Positions 37,150 through 49,320 of a DNA stretch of 64,000 nt are shown one piece after another. This DNA comes from Sitta carolinensis (lineage: Eukaryota > Chordata > Aves > Passeriformes > Sittidae): positions 46,114,501 through 46,178,500 of the forward strand of contig JAVUNC010000005.1 of NCBI GenBank assembly GCA_032173965.1, written 5' to 3'. The notes beneath the pieces are model-generated. The model did not search any database and was not told the DNA's origin. It saw only the letters and a list, made by a program, of their open reading frames with translations. The translations under genes and the position numbers were made by a program. Within the stretch, counting starts at the first letter, position 1. Each line of letters begins with the position of its first letter.

Positions 37150-40100
37150 CGCTGGGCTGTGTGCGGCAGGCACGGGCCTCTCTCAGATCCCTCTGTCTGC
37201 AAGATAACAGCAAGGACTGACACAACACCCTGCTTATCTTTTCTAGGTATCAGTAGTCAGATGACAGAATCGTGGAAAATATAATTGTGACAGGATTCAA
37301 GATAATGGTATTAAAGATAAAGGAAGATGGCAACGTGTACAAATTAAGCAGGGTAGAGCTGCCTCTCATCTGGCATGCTAGAATTAAGATGCCGAACAAA
37401 GGACACCTGAGCTAAAGCCAAAAAGACATTTATCCCATGGTGCAATGTCTTGCAGAGTCATGGAGACTAACACCTTCTTTTGTCTCAAACACAGTTGCAC
37501 TCTTGGACACAGGTTGCTACAGAAGCTTGCCCCTTAATTTAGGTAAAATAGGAAATTTAATGCCAATGCTGGGTTTTTTTTTTCTAGCTAGCCTTGGAAG
37601 AGCATTGCTGAGGTTTTTGTTTACTGGTTCAGGAGCTGACTACTACAGGAGCCATGTATACATATGCATGGCTTAGAGAAATATCTTGTCTTTGGGAATT
37701 ACCATACTTCACCTGTTTTCATACTTGTGCCTAAGCATTATCTTTAGAACACTGATGGTCATGGGATGCTGGGCTAGATGGGTTCTTTGTTTGGGTGGAG
37801 CTGCAATTCAGGCCCAGTGTTTGTCAATACTGAATTTATGGGAAATTGCACAAGATTGTTGTAAGATTGTACAGAAGGCTAAAGCAATGCACTGGAAACT
37901 ATCTTTTAGGCAGAAGTTAATTTCACAAATTTCTCTGGATTTAGAGGAGTAAAGCCTGTTACTTTCCCCAGGATGTGCCCATTTTGGTATTTTTGAGCAT
38001 TTTATTACATGTGCTGACCCCTCCTCACCACACTGTACATGAACCAAACTCCACAGGGGATAAATAGTTATCAGGGAGCAATTTCTGTTCAGGAGACACG
38101 TCTCCTATCTTAGACAGCAGAACTGCTGCACTCTGAGCCTTTTGCTTCTTTCCCAGAGAGGACAGCAATAACTCTCACCAGTGCCCAAAGGGAAGCTTCC
38201 AGCCCTTCATCAAATTTTGTGCTAATTAGTATGCCACAATGGTCTGAACAAGTGCATTTATGGATAAAAATAAATGCAACTTTTTTCTTTCTTCCTTGAA
38301 ATCATGTTCTTCCCCATTAATATTATGTATCTCTTATCTCCAGGTGTTCGTCCCCGTGCATCCAGGCTGATGTAATCGCTGATGGAATTAACTTCAGGAT
38401 TTGGTTCTAATCTCATTAGGCCACCATAGTACTCTGGCTTAATCCCCATCACTTGCCACGACACTCTGGATTTTTAATCTCAGAACTATAAATGTCATCA
38501 AAGATTTTTTCCTTAGTCTAAAGACAGTTCATTCCTTTGTCCTGAAATAGCCAGTGTTGGAAAGCAAATCCTTATATACAAGGAGAAAGATCATCTGAGC
38601 AATCCTCCTGTGTCACTTCCACATATATGCAAGGTGAAGAGCCATATTTCTGTATCTGTGGCAGTCTGGGAATACTTCACCCAGGACATCTTTCCATCTG
38701 TGGTGGCAGTAGGATGGTTCCAAATGATAGCGCCTAGAGGCAGGCTAGTTCTTCTGTCGCTTGTGGTCAAGCTTCTGTCTCAGCTGTAATATCCCAAGCA
38801 GGAGGCTGGACGAGTTCCAGCAGCCCCAAATGGAGCAGCAGATGGTTGTGTCTGAAGCTGAAGTATGCACAGATGCTATTCCCCCGCGTGTAACACAACG
38901 CTTCCTAAGCACACACTGTGCCCACAAACACAGGGATCAGCTCAAACCGTGGATGTTACTTATTTGGCTGCCATCTCTGCAGCGCCTGAACAGTTGCCCA
39001 GTATTTACAGCTTTTCCCTCACAGCATGGTGGCAGGACAGGCAAACACTGTCACCTTCTACTTTTACAGAATGAGAATGGAGGTGCAGTGATAGGTATGA
39101 CCTGGAATGCACTGCTAGGAGGAGAGATGAAATCTTTTGACTCACAGATTTTTAGGGCCAAATTGAGAGATGAAGGCATTTTGCCTACAAAACAAAGACA
39201 GAATTTGGTTCCCCTCTGTTTATCAGGATGGGGGGAATTTAGATTATACTGCCCTACAACAAAATGCTATGCATCAGGAAGCTGCTCCATAGTAGGTCTG
39301 CTAATGTGCTGAAGTCTATTATTATGTCACTGTCTCAGGTGAAATTTTCATCAGTGTCTCAGTGCCAGACCCTGCTACTGAACTAAAAGGGATGCACATC
39401 CACTTTCAAGCACCATGTTAATCTGACATCCAAGTTACTTGGCACCCTTATTAAGGGCTACTCCCAAAAGTACAACAGAAAAAACAAACCAGCTAACAGA
39501 TTTCCATCCCTTAGGACTGACATCCAAAACTTGAAACTTTTGAACTCCATCTCCAGCTGAATTCCTGCCCTACTTCAATAACCTCTGCTGTGCACTGACA
39601 TGTTATCTTAACCACAAAAATGTCCTTGAGGGTCAAAACCTCTAAAACCTTGAGCCCACATTTTGTCCCTGACTTCACTCAATAGAGGAATAGCTAATGG
39701 AAAGATTCAGGCCTTGAAGATTCTTTTTGCTCCAGTCTGAAGTAGTTGTATCCATCTACCAGATATTCCATAACCCAGGATTTGGTAGGAAAAAGGACCT
39801 GCCCAAATCACACTTCATCCTGTGTCACCTGCATGAATTCAATAAAGAACACTCAATGAAACCTTTACTTAGGGACATTTCTAACATTAGGGACAATTCT
39901 AGCTTCTTCCTTACTAATTCCCTCTACTTCTATTCTCTCCTTGCATCACTAATAATGACAGAGGACAGAAAGCAACCTTGATGCCACATAAAAACTTTCC
40001 TCTTGCTGCTGAAATCAAGCTGCTTTCCCACCACGGAGCTGGTGGGACTTGCTTGCCATCATTACCGTCAAAGAATTATCCATTCATGCGGAGTGGGCCT

Positions 40101-43100
40101 TGCCCCACAGCATGGAACCTGCCCAGTTCCCACACCTTGGGAACAAATTGCCCCTACACACAGCCAGACAAGTACCCCAGGATCACATATATGAAAGAAA
40201 TGCCAATAGCAGCTTCTTCCCACGGCAATTTCACAGCCTTTTGTCTTACCGTTCCTGGTTACTTGGATAGTCCTTGATACCAGATCAAACAAGTGGCTTG
40301 ACAAAGGTTTTGAGTCTCCTCTAGATCTCTGCAAGTGCTATGATGCCTTCTCCCAATGTTTCCTGGTCTACCAGAGCTCTTTTGCTTCTGCCAGCACCAG
40401 CATGCAGCTCCTGGGCAAGAGCTGACGGCTGTGGATGCAAAGACTGTTGAGGCATAAGATCCTCTGCCATGCACTTCCTCTGCTCCCTCCTCTGATGAGG
40501 TGTTACCTAATTGCCCCTGACAGCATTTCTGCTCAGTCAAGGGCTTAGTCCTCTAGGTAAGAGCTTTGCTTGCATCTGAATGCTAATTATACCTAATACG
40601 CATTAATAGACTTATCTCAATTACGTCAGAAATTCCACCTCGGGGTTGTTGGCCAGGTTAATCATCCTTCTTTTAGTTTTATTTAAATTTAAAGGGGCTT
40701 GAATATTAATGGCAAATGTTGACTCTTTAATCTGCCTCATCCTTAATCTCTGACTCTCTATGGAAAATGTCCCTGGCAGATAATGTAGATGCCTCACTTG
40801 ATCTTCAGACCATTTTGGTGTAGGAACTCCTCTTCCCCCATCCAAAGCTTTCAAAAATACAGATTCCTCCATGTGCACTTATGCTGCCTCAGGGTGTCAG
40901 ACACAGAACCTCCACAAGCCATGGCCCTCAATGCAGATACTCCTCCATGAGTAGAGGGAAACCAGGGGAAACATCCTTGTGCTCACATTCTTTTTTACGC
41001 ATTTCTAGCATGCTCAGATCTTGGCCTTGGGAAAGCCACTAGCATCAACCTTTCAGGCTTTCATCAGGGAGCATCAAATCCAGTGCCTTTGAGGAGTGTC
41101 ATAGCTCCAGTCTCCAGCTTGAGGTGGCTAATAATAATGATGGGAAAAAGTCCATGCAGGTTCAGCCCTTTCTTTCTGCTCCTGTGTCTTACACAGGATT
41201 TCAAATCTTTCATTCTGGCAAGCAGTTTTAAGACCAAGAACAGGTGAAATAGGATGCACTCTAAGAGACAGAAACTCATTTCCAGTTGAACTATATTCCC
41301 AAATGGGATCACAGGAAAGATTATCCCAGTTGAAAGAAGAGATTCAGTAACAGCAGAGGTACAGCATCATGTTATAAACTCCTCACTGACGTGCCCTGCA
41401 TGTGTGGCTGGGTTCTGGGGCAGGAAACACCAGCTGCCTGTCCCAGCTGCTCCTCGGCAGCCCCCCAGTGCTCATGCACGGCTCACAGGCAGGCTCAGAC
41501 AGCTGAGGACACAAGCCAGGGGGGTTCCAGGGAGCCCCAGCTGAGGGGTGCCCAGCACGAGGAACTGAGCAGCCCCTGCTTGCACAGCCAGGGAGCTTTG
41601 AGACAAACCACTGCAGCAGCACCTGCCCTAATGATATAGGAAACAGAAAACAACCATGCAAGAATCACAAGTCCCTCTCTTACTTACTGGATCTGTTTAC
41701 ACTCTCCAAGCACAAACATCCAGACTTTTCCCCCACGGAGTTTTATCTGGACTTTTCTCTCCCCTAGGTTTTGCAGCCAGTTCCTTTTTCATCCCCCTGC
41801 CCCCCTTGCTATTGCTTTGAGCTCCTGGGGAACACTTACAGTGTCAAGGGCTCCTCTTGCAAATCATTCAACTCCCGTCCTCCAGCCTGTGTAGAAAGAG
41901 TCTCGAGGTGTCCTTTGTCCTCCAGATATACCCTGCCACCAGGTGACATCAGGGCATCAGTCGTGGGCGGGCCTCTACACGGCAGGGGTGGAATGGGGGA
42001 GCACTGGGAGACCAGAGCTGTGCAGGCACAGCTCCAGCAAGGTCTGCAGGAGCAGCAGAGCCGTGGCACACTCCTGAGGGGTGGTGTGCCCTTTCTGCAA
42101 GAAGGCTGTGACTTCTCTGGGACTTCTGGCGGAACATCTCTGGACAAGCAAAGAGAAGTAAAGAAATAACCTGCCCTTTGAGTGGTGCTGCTTCTTGGGA
42201 ACACACATGTCTGCACATGTCAGGGAAGGGAAGATTCCCTATCCCTCTCCCGTGCTGGTGAATGCCTGGAGGCTTTTCCAATAAACTTCTCAGAGGTGCT
42301 GCAGGATCGAAGACACACCTCACAGAGTGGTGCACACAGCTAGCCCAGTGTCAACAGGGCTGAGTCCATTCAAGGGAGTCATAGGGAATGCTGCTGAGAT
42401 GCTGCCAGGACTCTAGTGAAGCAGATGAGAAGTCAGGGAGAGAATGAGGAACCTTTGTGCTGCATGTGTGTGTCCAACCAGTTGCTCCTGAGACCCAAGG
42501 TGCTGGGCTGAGGAAACAGCTAGGTCACATCTGGGTACCAGTAGCATCGTTACTGTGAGGGGCCCTCAGAGGTAGAGCTCAGCCTGTACTCCAACCCAAC
42601 AAAACTCCATGTGTGGTAATGCATACTGTTTCATACCAAGTCCTTGGTATCTCCCATGTGTTTCAACAGCGTTTTGTAATTGCCTGGAAGTTCAGTGTCA
42701 GAGATGTGGAAAGAGTTGGTAGAGTCTCAGGATGAAAAGTGAAGGTCCAGAGTCCTGTAAAAAGGTGCTGGAAGATCATCCTCATCCTCAGCTGCAACAG
42801 TGCCTCAGTCATGGCCTGTAACTGTCTGGCTGGAGGTATAACCACAAGGTTAACAACCCTCAGGGCTCTTGGCCCTGGTGAAGCAGCTCACACTTACCCT
42901 TGTTGAGCATCCACCTTACTACACAAGATCAGGGCTGGTAGGACTGAAAATAATCCCATTGAATGGAGTAGTACCAAGAGCATCAGAGCAACACAAAGGA
43001 GGAGGAAACCAAAGTGTGGGTTTGTTTATGATGGATGGGATTTGTCTTTGGGTGAGGTTGGAGGAGGGGATTTTTGAGCAGCCATGCCAGCCAGGGGCGT

Positions 43101-46100
43101 GACTGCATGTGACCAAGAAGGGATGGTCTCTCACTGATGTGACAGACCCTGGCAGTGAAGATCAGTCCAGCACTGAGCTGGTGCTGAGCAGGAGTCCCAT
43201 AGCTGAGGCCTGTGACCTTTCAGATGGCTGAAGTTAGACAAGATAAATCCTTCGGTGAGACTCTTAGCTTACATTAAAAAAATCAATAAGGTCCTAGCCC
43301 TTGAGTGGGCACTGAGAAGCTGGGAAGTATATCCTAGAAGTAGCTGAGGAGCTTCCAATCTAGCAGAGGAGGAGCAAACACACTTATATTCCCACACATT
43401 TGAGACAACCACACAGCTTTCAGAGGCTTGTGCAGTAATTTCTGGGCAGAGGAAAGAGAACGGGGGCAGCATCATGTTGGCATCCTCTCTTCCCTGTGAT
43501 GACTAGAGCTCGTATACAAATGTGTGGAGATTGATTGCACTCATCCTCTCCTGACAGCAGAAGTGATTACTGTGGGCAGAGACCTGCTTGTGTGGATATA
43601 AAGAGGTGCAGCCTGCTGGCAGCAGACTCACTCCCATCCCTGCTGCTCATTCCCATGCCTCCATCTGCTGCAGACAGGTTTCCAGGGGCTCCCCCTCCCT
43701 TTCTGCCTTCTTCTATGTAGGTAAAGTTGCTGAGGAAATCAACTGTACAGCCCTCCAGTCCTCTTTCCCGAAGCTTAAAAATTTACATATGTTCAGGCTG
43801 TTTGTTTTCAAAATACTCGCTTTGTCTTCCTGTTTTCCTAATGAAATCTGTCCCATTTCCCTTTAACAAAAGTGGACTGTGGGAAAAAATTTTCCATGGT
43901 GTCACATGAAGTTTTTTTTTTACCACTGGCAAAACATGACAGAAACTCCCTAAAGAGCCCCACTTCTCATGTTCTTTCTTATCTCCCAGGATTATCAGTC
44001 CTCTCTCTCCATCCATCTTCTCTCTCTCTCTTCCCCTCACAAAGTGGATGTCATTTACTTTGCAGAGTTGTGGGCATGGAGCTTCATTTCAGAGCAAGAG
44101 GCACCTGCTTCATGTTTGTGCCTGGCAGCTGCACCAGAGGGATGACAAGTCATGCCCAGGGACTGAGTACCCAATCCCTGTCCCTCCCTGCCTGGGCTTT
44201 TCTTCCCTAGGAAAGCCAGTGCCAACTTTTTTGGCCACAACAGTTGCCATTCGATCCAGACCAGAGCTGCACCAGAAACTGTGGTGTCCAGGTGGTAGCA
44301 GGAGTGCAGTCCTCATGGCCTCAAAGGAAAACTCATGAGCTTCATCACCTCTGGCCAGATTATATTCTGTTCCAAGGAATCACTTAAAAAAACATCTCCA
44401 AGGTTTCTGACCCTATTTATGAGCTGGTGTAGCCATGGAAACTGTAGTTATGCCAGAAATAGCAGCTCACTTGAATGACAAAGAAAACACAAGTTTACAA
44501 GACAGTGATTTTTCCAGAGGCTGACTGAGCTCATGGGACTGTGGGAGGAAATCCCAGCTGAGGCACAGACTCAGGGATGCAGCTGATAAGGGCTGTGGTT
44601 GGTGTGGGCCCCAATAACTTTTGAAATGTATATCTACAAGCTTGTGCCACATACTTGGGAGACTTTGTGCCTTATTGATAGAGATTTATCATTTGCCACA
44701 ATGATACACCTAACTGGAAGTGAGAAGAGGATTAACCAGGCAGTAAAATGTTGGTTTTCCTCCTGAAGACAGGCAGCCTACCAAGTGCCTCCGGATCCCT
44801 GGTGAGGGAACCATGGTAGGATCTGGATCTAGAATGGGTCTATTTGTCTCATATAAGATCAGTGAGGTTGTCGTGTCAACAGCATTTTGGTGAGAAACAC
44901 AGTGTAGTAAGGTGCCTGCAAATGAGGACTCACATGCTGTAATCCCCCTCCTGCAATGCTGATCGTGCTCCTAAGCCTCATGTCGTTTGTGCTAGTGTAG
45001 AAAAGAGAAACAGATACAGGGGATTGGTCTTTCCCTGGCACAGTTATCTGGTTGTTTGAATTCATGCAAATCAGTCCATCAAAAATGCAGAGAAGAAGGC
45101 ATGCTCGTGGAGAGTTTTAACATTTTTCCTTCAGGAAATCTTGCACAGTTATTTTGGTGTCAGGATTAAGCATCTATAGCAGCCTGCAACAAACAGGGTG
45201 TGCTGACTTTGGGAATCTCTGCCTGCTGCTGGATACAAAAGTTATGTTCAGTGTCACTGAGCTCTGCTTGCAGAAGAGCCTGATCATGATACTCATTTCC
45301 ACTCATACCCTGGAGGTTTCTCTGGCAATAGGGCAGACATGAAAGAAGCTGAGGTCTGTTTTTCCACTACCAGGGCTCGAGAGGGAGATTTCCATGACCA
45401 ACCTGGAGAAAAGGGTTCTTTGATAAGGTTTTGCTGGACTATCAGCAATGGCCCTGTCTGTGCTACAGACCTGGTACAGGGGGCATAACTAAGTCATCAA
45501 GCCAAATGGCCATTGCCAAGGCTTCTTCAGGAAAAATGAAGTCCCTGCTTTTCCTATTCAGCCAAGGGTGCTCTGCTTGCGCATGTCAGAACATCATTAC
45601 AGGCTCCAGGCTTCCAGGCACAAATGCTTTAGGACATTCTGGGGCTTTTTATAGCAGATGATATAAAACCATGCAGTCTGTCCTACACTTCATCAGTTAC
45701 CAGAGCCATATTTTCTTCTCAGTAGTGAGTCTGGCCTTTCTTGGAACAGAAAAACAAGCCTTAGCATCTCACACTCACAAGACTGCTATGCTAGCATGAC
45801 TTTAGTAACTTACATAAATTTTTCCCTGATTGACATAAATAAAAGGAAAACCAAAAGAAATCGTCTCCTCTCTCTCCCTTTTATTTATTTTTTTTTGATT
45901 GTCCTTTTCACCATCATATCTCAAGAGAGAGAACTACATTTTTATCATTCTTATTTGTAAATGTGGTAGAGATGTTGGAGAGAAAGTTCACAGACCTGCA
46001 GATGAGACTCAGCCATGCAGGCATCTGCAGAGGAGACTGATGTTCTTGGCCATGCAGCACAAAAAGCTCAGTCGTTTCTAACTGCTTTGTGATTCATTGT

Positions 46101-46341
46101 TTAAGAGCCTCCCCATGCTCACTGTGAAGTTGTCCCAAGAGAAAGCAATATCATTAGCAAGCATTCTTTCTGTGCACTAACTTAGCTTAATGTCTGCATC
46201 CAGGCTGTTGGTAATGACACAATAGGACTGACTTTGTTAGATCATTAAAAAAAGCATGTTTTCTTTCTTGTTTTCACTCTCCTCACAATTACCTGCTTTT
46301 TTATTTATAAGATTATTTTTCTACTGAATGACATTTACAGA

Positions 46342-46389
46342 ACAAGCTCAATATTAATTAATTAATATCTATTAATATATTGAGCTTGT
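46342..46389. repeat. near-perfect hairpin-forming inverted repeat
   Basis: ACAAGCTCAATAT at 46342-46354 is the exact reverse complement of 46377-46389. The 22-base middle is TAAT-rich and can extend the stem with a small offset. The whole is AT-rich. It resembles the core of a short palindromic element but has no recognisable target-site duplication. Confidence 0.8.
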
Positions 46390-46849
46390 GCTAAAACTTA
46401 GCATTTTCCCCTTTTTTATCAAACTCGGGTAGTTAATCTGTTTCTCTATGTGACTGCTATAAATCAGATCTTGTGGTTGCCCTTAAAAAGGTACCTGAAT
46501 CACAGAGTTTCCACAGTATTGTCTCAAGGGTCTTATTCAGATTTTTCTTTTCTCCTAATTGATTCCCTCTCTACAAATTATACGCCATGTACCTGTGAAC
46601 AGTGATTAAATGGTACACTAGCACTCTTTAAAATGATCACGCATTGAGCTAAATAGAGAAGTAATACTGCCTTGTTAAAAGATAAAGAAAAAGAGTGTGT
46701 TTTTATTTAAATAGAAACCAGATAGTTCTAGAGCTTTAATCAGTTTAAAACAGTGAAGCAAATGATTCAGTGTCACTGGGCTAAGAAGAAGAAGAAACTG
46801 TACACAAGTCAGCTCCAGATGTCTTCTTTCCTGACAGCTCCCTTTCTCA

Positions 46850-46851
<2 letters not shown>

Positions 46852-46891
<40 letters not shown>
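46852..46891. repeat. T40 homopolymer run
   Basis: Forty consecutive T are followed by CTTTTTG. No retroposon body was recognised on either side, so it may be an expanded simple repeat or the A-tail of an unrecognised minus-strand insertion. The exact length is prone to sequencing error. Confidence 0.85.
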
Positions 46892-47529
46892 CTTTTTGAA
46901 TGATTGATTCTTTCTCCTTGGCAACCAGCATCTCAATAGAGGAAGGCTTTCCTAAACATCTTGGTAAAATGTTTCTTTCTTTTTCTTCTTAAGGGGGCAC
47001 ATATCTTCCCATGGCTTGCACACCATGCAACAGGCATTCTTCTTTCCTCCTCCTACCACATAAAAAACACCACTGTGCAATCTCATTCAGTTCAGCCCTT
47101 TGCCATCATTATTATGATTTTTTTTTTCATGTAACAGTTGAGGCTTTCAGAAAGAAGTTATTGCTTCTAGGGAGCATCTCACACTCTCCTTGGGAACATT
47201 TCACTAATGGGCAGAGGAGGCAGCTCTTCCTGCTCCATTATCTTGTCTCTTGGGTTGCTGCTCACCTCCCAGACACATGGATGCTAAATGCTCTAGCTGC
47301 CATGTGATAACAGATCCCTGGTGGAAATAACTGTGGAAGGGGAAAAGCCAGGGGATGAAAATCTGAATCAATTTTTTTTTTAAAAATATTTTTATTGCTT
47401 AGGTGTACTGCTACTACTAAGACTTCTGTTTTCCCCTCTCAGTCTTGCACAAATGTAGAACTTAATGTTGTAATGCTTGTTTGTTTTATTTATTTTTGTT
47501 TTCAATGGCCTTTCACTGTCAGATTCCAA

Positions 47530-47552
47530 TTTTTTTTTTTTTTTTTTTTTTT
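47530..47552. repeat. T23 homopolymer run
   Basis: Twenty-three consecutive T are followed by AATTTAG. No adjoining element was recognised. Confidence 0.85.
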
Positions 47553-47863
47553 AATTTAGATCCTCTTCATTCTTGTTTCCCACTGGAGGTACACACCTCT
47601 ACAAAGTGCATTGAAGCATCTTACTAGGAGGCTGCTAAGGATATTTCTGTGCCAAGGACCTGGAATTGCAGCTTGCTTTCTGGTCCAGTCAAGCATCATA
47701 AACACACTATAGAAAAAGTGAATTGTTTAGTAGTCATAATTTTATGTGGAGTATGCACATGTTGCACAAAAGATGTTCTGACAGTTTTGTATACATTAAA
47801 ATTTATTTGTGTCACACTGACAGCTGATGGTGGACTTTGACTGTAATGCTAAAAGTTATTTCT

Positions 47864-47902
47864 AGAAAGAAAAAGAAAAAGAAAAAGAAAAAGAAGAGAG
47901 AA
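47864..47902. repeat. imperfect (AAAAAG)n microsatellite
   Basis: Several copies of GAAAAA in a row are flanked by GAAA and GAGAG variants. It is an ordinary purine-rich simple repeat. Confidence 0.85.
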
Positions 47903-49170
47903 AAAGGGGAATTTTTCCCCACTGCCCAGCTGTGAAGGGTAATGATGGGGTCCCTTAGGAACATCCTTCTCTGAGGACTCTCTCCAATGCTGCAGGTGAT
48001 GACACTGAAAATGGCCAGTATGATGATTTCTTGCCATGCTTTCCCTTAGCATGATATAGTTTTCATCAAGACCCACTTAAACTCCTATGGGTAATTTCTG
48101 GGTGTGTTTCTTTTAGATCTGGGAGGACAACGCTCATCATGTGCAAATGTTGCACATTCATTGCTTGTTAATCTTCTGTGAATATATAAAACTGGAAAAT
48201 ATTTACTGAGACTTTAAATAGCCATTGGCTCTTTTGTTGAACACCGCGTTTGTTTTTCCCCTTTATACGCTGAAGTCTGCAATACAAGAGAAAAAGGAGG
48301 AGTGGGAGGAACAGCAATTCTCACACCAGTTCTTCCACAAAAATCCACCATAATAACACTGTGGGGGTTTACGGAGGCAGGGCTGTGAGAGCAATAATAT
48401 GTGAACAGCACAAGTGCAGTAAAGGAAAAACATTTCCACAGAGAGGCTGGTAATTATTGTCTCATGGCTTTGAGAGATGTTACACAGCTGCAAGCAGCAT
48501 ACCCTGAGCCATAGGCAAAGCATGAAGGTACATAAGGCACCTAAGAGCTAGCCAGAGCCTGAACACAACCTTTCTGGAAGCCATAAATTCTGGTATAAAA
48601 TCAAGTTCCTTGTTGAGAGTAGTGTTTAGTACAGGAATGTCAGGGTGCAGCTGGCAAGGGAGAATTCCCAAGGTCAGCAGAGGAGGAGAGGATGCCACAG
48701 CCCTCCTAATTTAGTCCCAGCTTCAGCTCTGGCTGTTTCAGAGGAGATTCACAACACAGGGAGGAATGCTTAAATAAATACCTCCTAACACCCTGCTTGG
48801 TGATCTGCTTAGAACTGAGATTTGATTACACTTGCTGAGATTTGACCTTACATAACCACCTGTTTTCTGAGAGGTCCTAAAATAATCCAGTTCCCTTTTA
48901 AATCCAGCTCTTATGGGTGACTTCCCTAGGACATCTTCACCTGCAGAACACTGACTTCTGCCAAGGCACCTGGTGAGGGATGGGAGCAAAATCTGCTTTC
49001 CTGCATGCTAGGCTCTGGAGTGCAGGGGAGGCAGAGACGACACCCCTGCTCCCCAATGACAGGGACTGTCTTCCCTTCACCAAGCCCTGTCCTCTCACTC
49101 ACCCCCTCCCACCAACTTAGCTCTCCCTCTCTTTCCTTCACTAAGCTGCTCTGTCCCTCCTCAGCCTTTC

Positions 49171-49320
49171 TCAGGCTAGCCTCCGGAGGAAACTGGCTCT
49201 GTTTTGCCCCTACATTCATATCCCCAACCAAATCCTTTTCCTTCCTCAGGCTAGACTCTGAATGAAACCGGCTCTGTTTTGCCCCTACGCTCTCATCCCC
49301 AACAAAATCCTTTTCCTTCC
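49171..49320. repeat. 75-bp tandem duplication, two copies
   Basis: Units 49171-49245 and 49246-49320 both begin TCAGGCTAG and end CCTTTTCCTTCC, with about ten differences between them. The period is a multiple of three. On the minus strand a 152-residue open frame (48926-49384) reads through both as a 25-residue repeat containing VGAKQS. No family was recognised and no splice or start evidence supports a protein. Confidence 0.9.

Noticed and set aside
38761..39312. 183-residue plus-strand open frame upstream of PDE6H
   Set aside because: No recognisable family; Cys and Met distribution looks random; no splice or transcript evidence.
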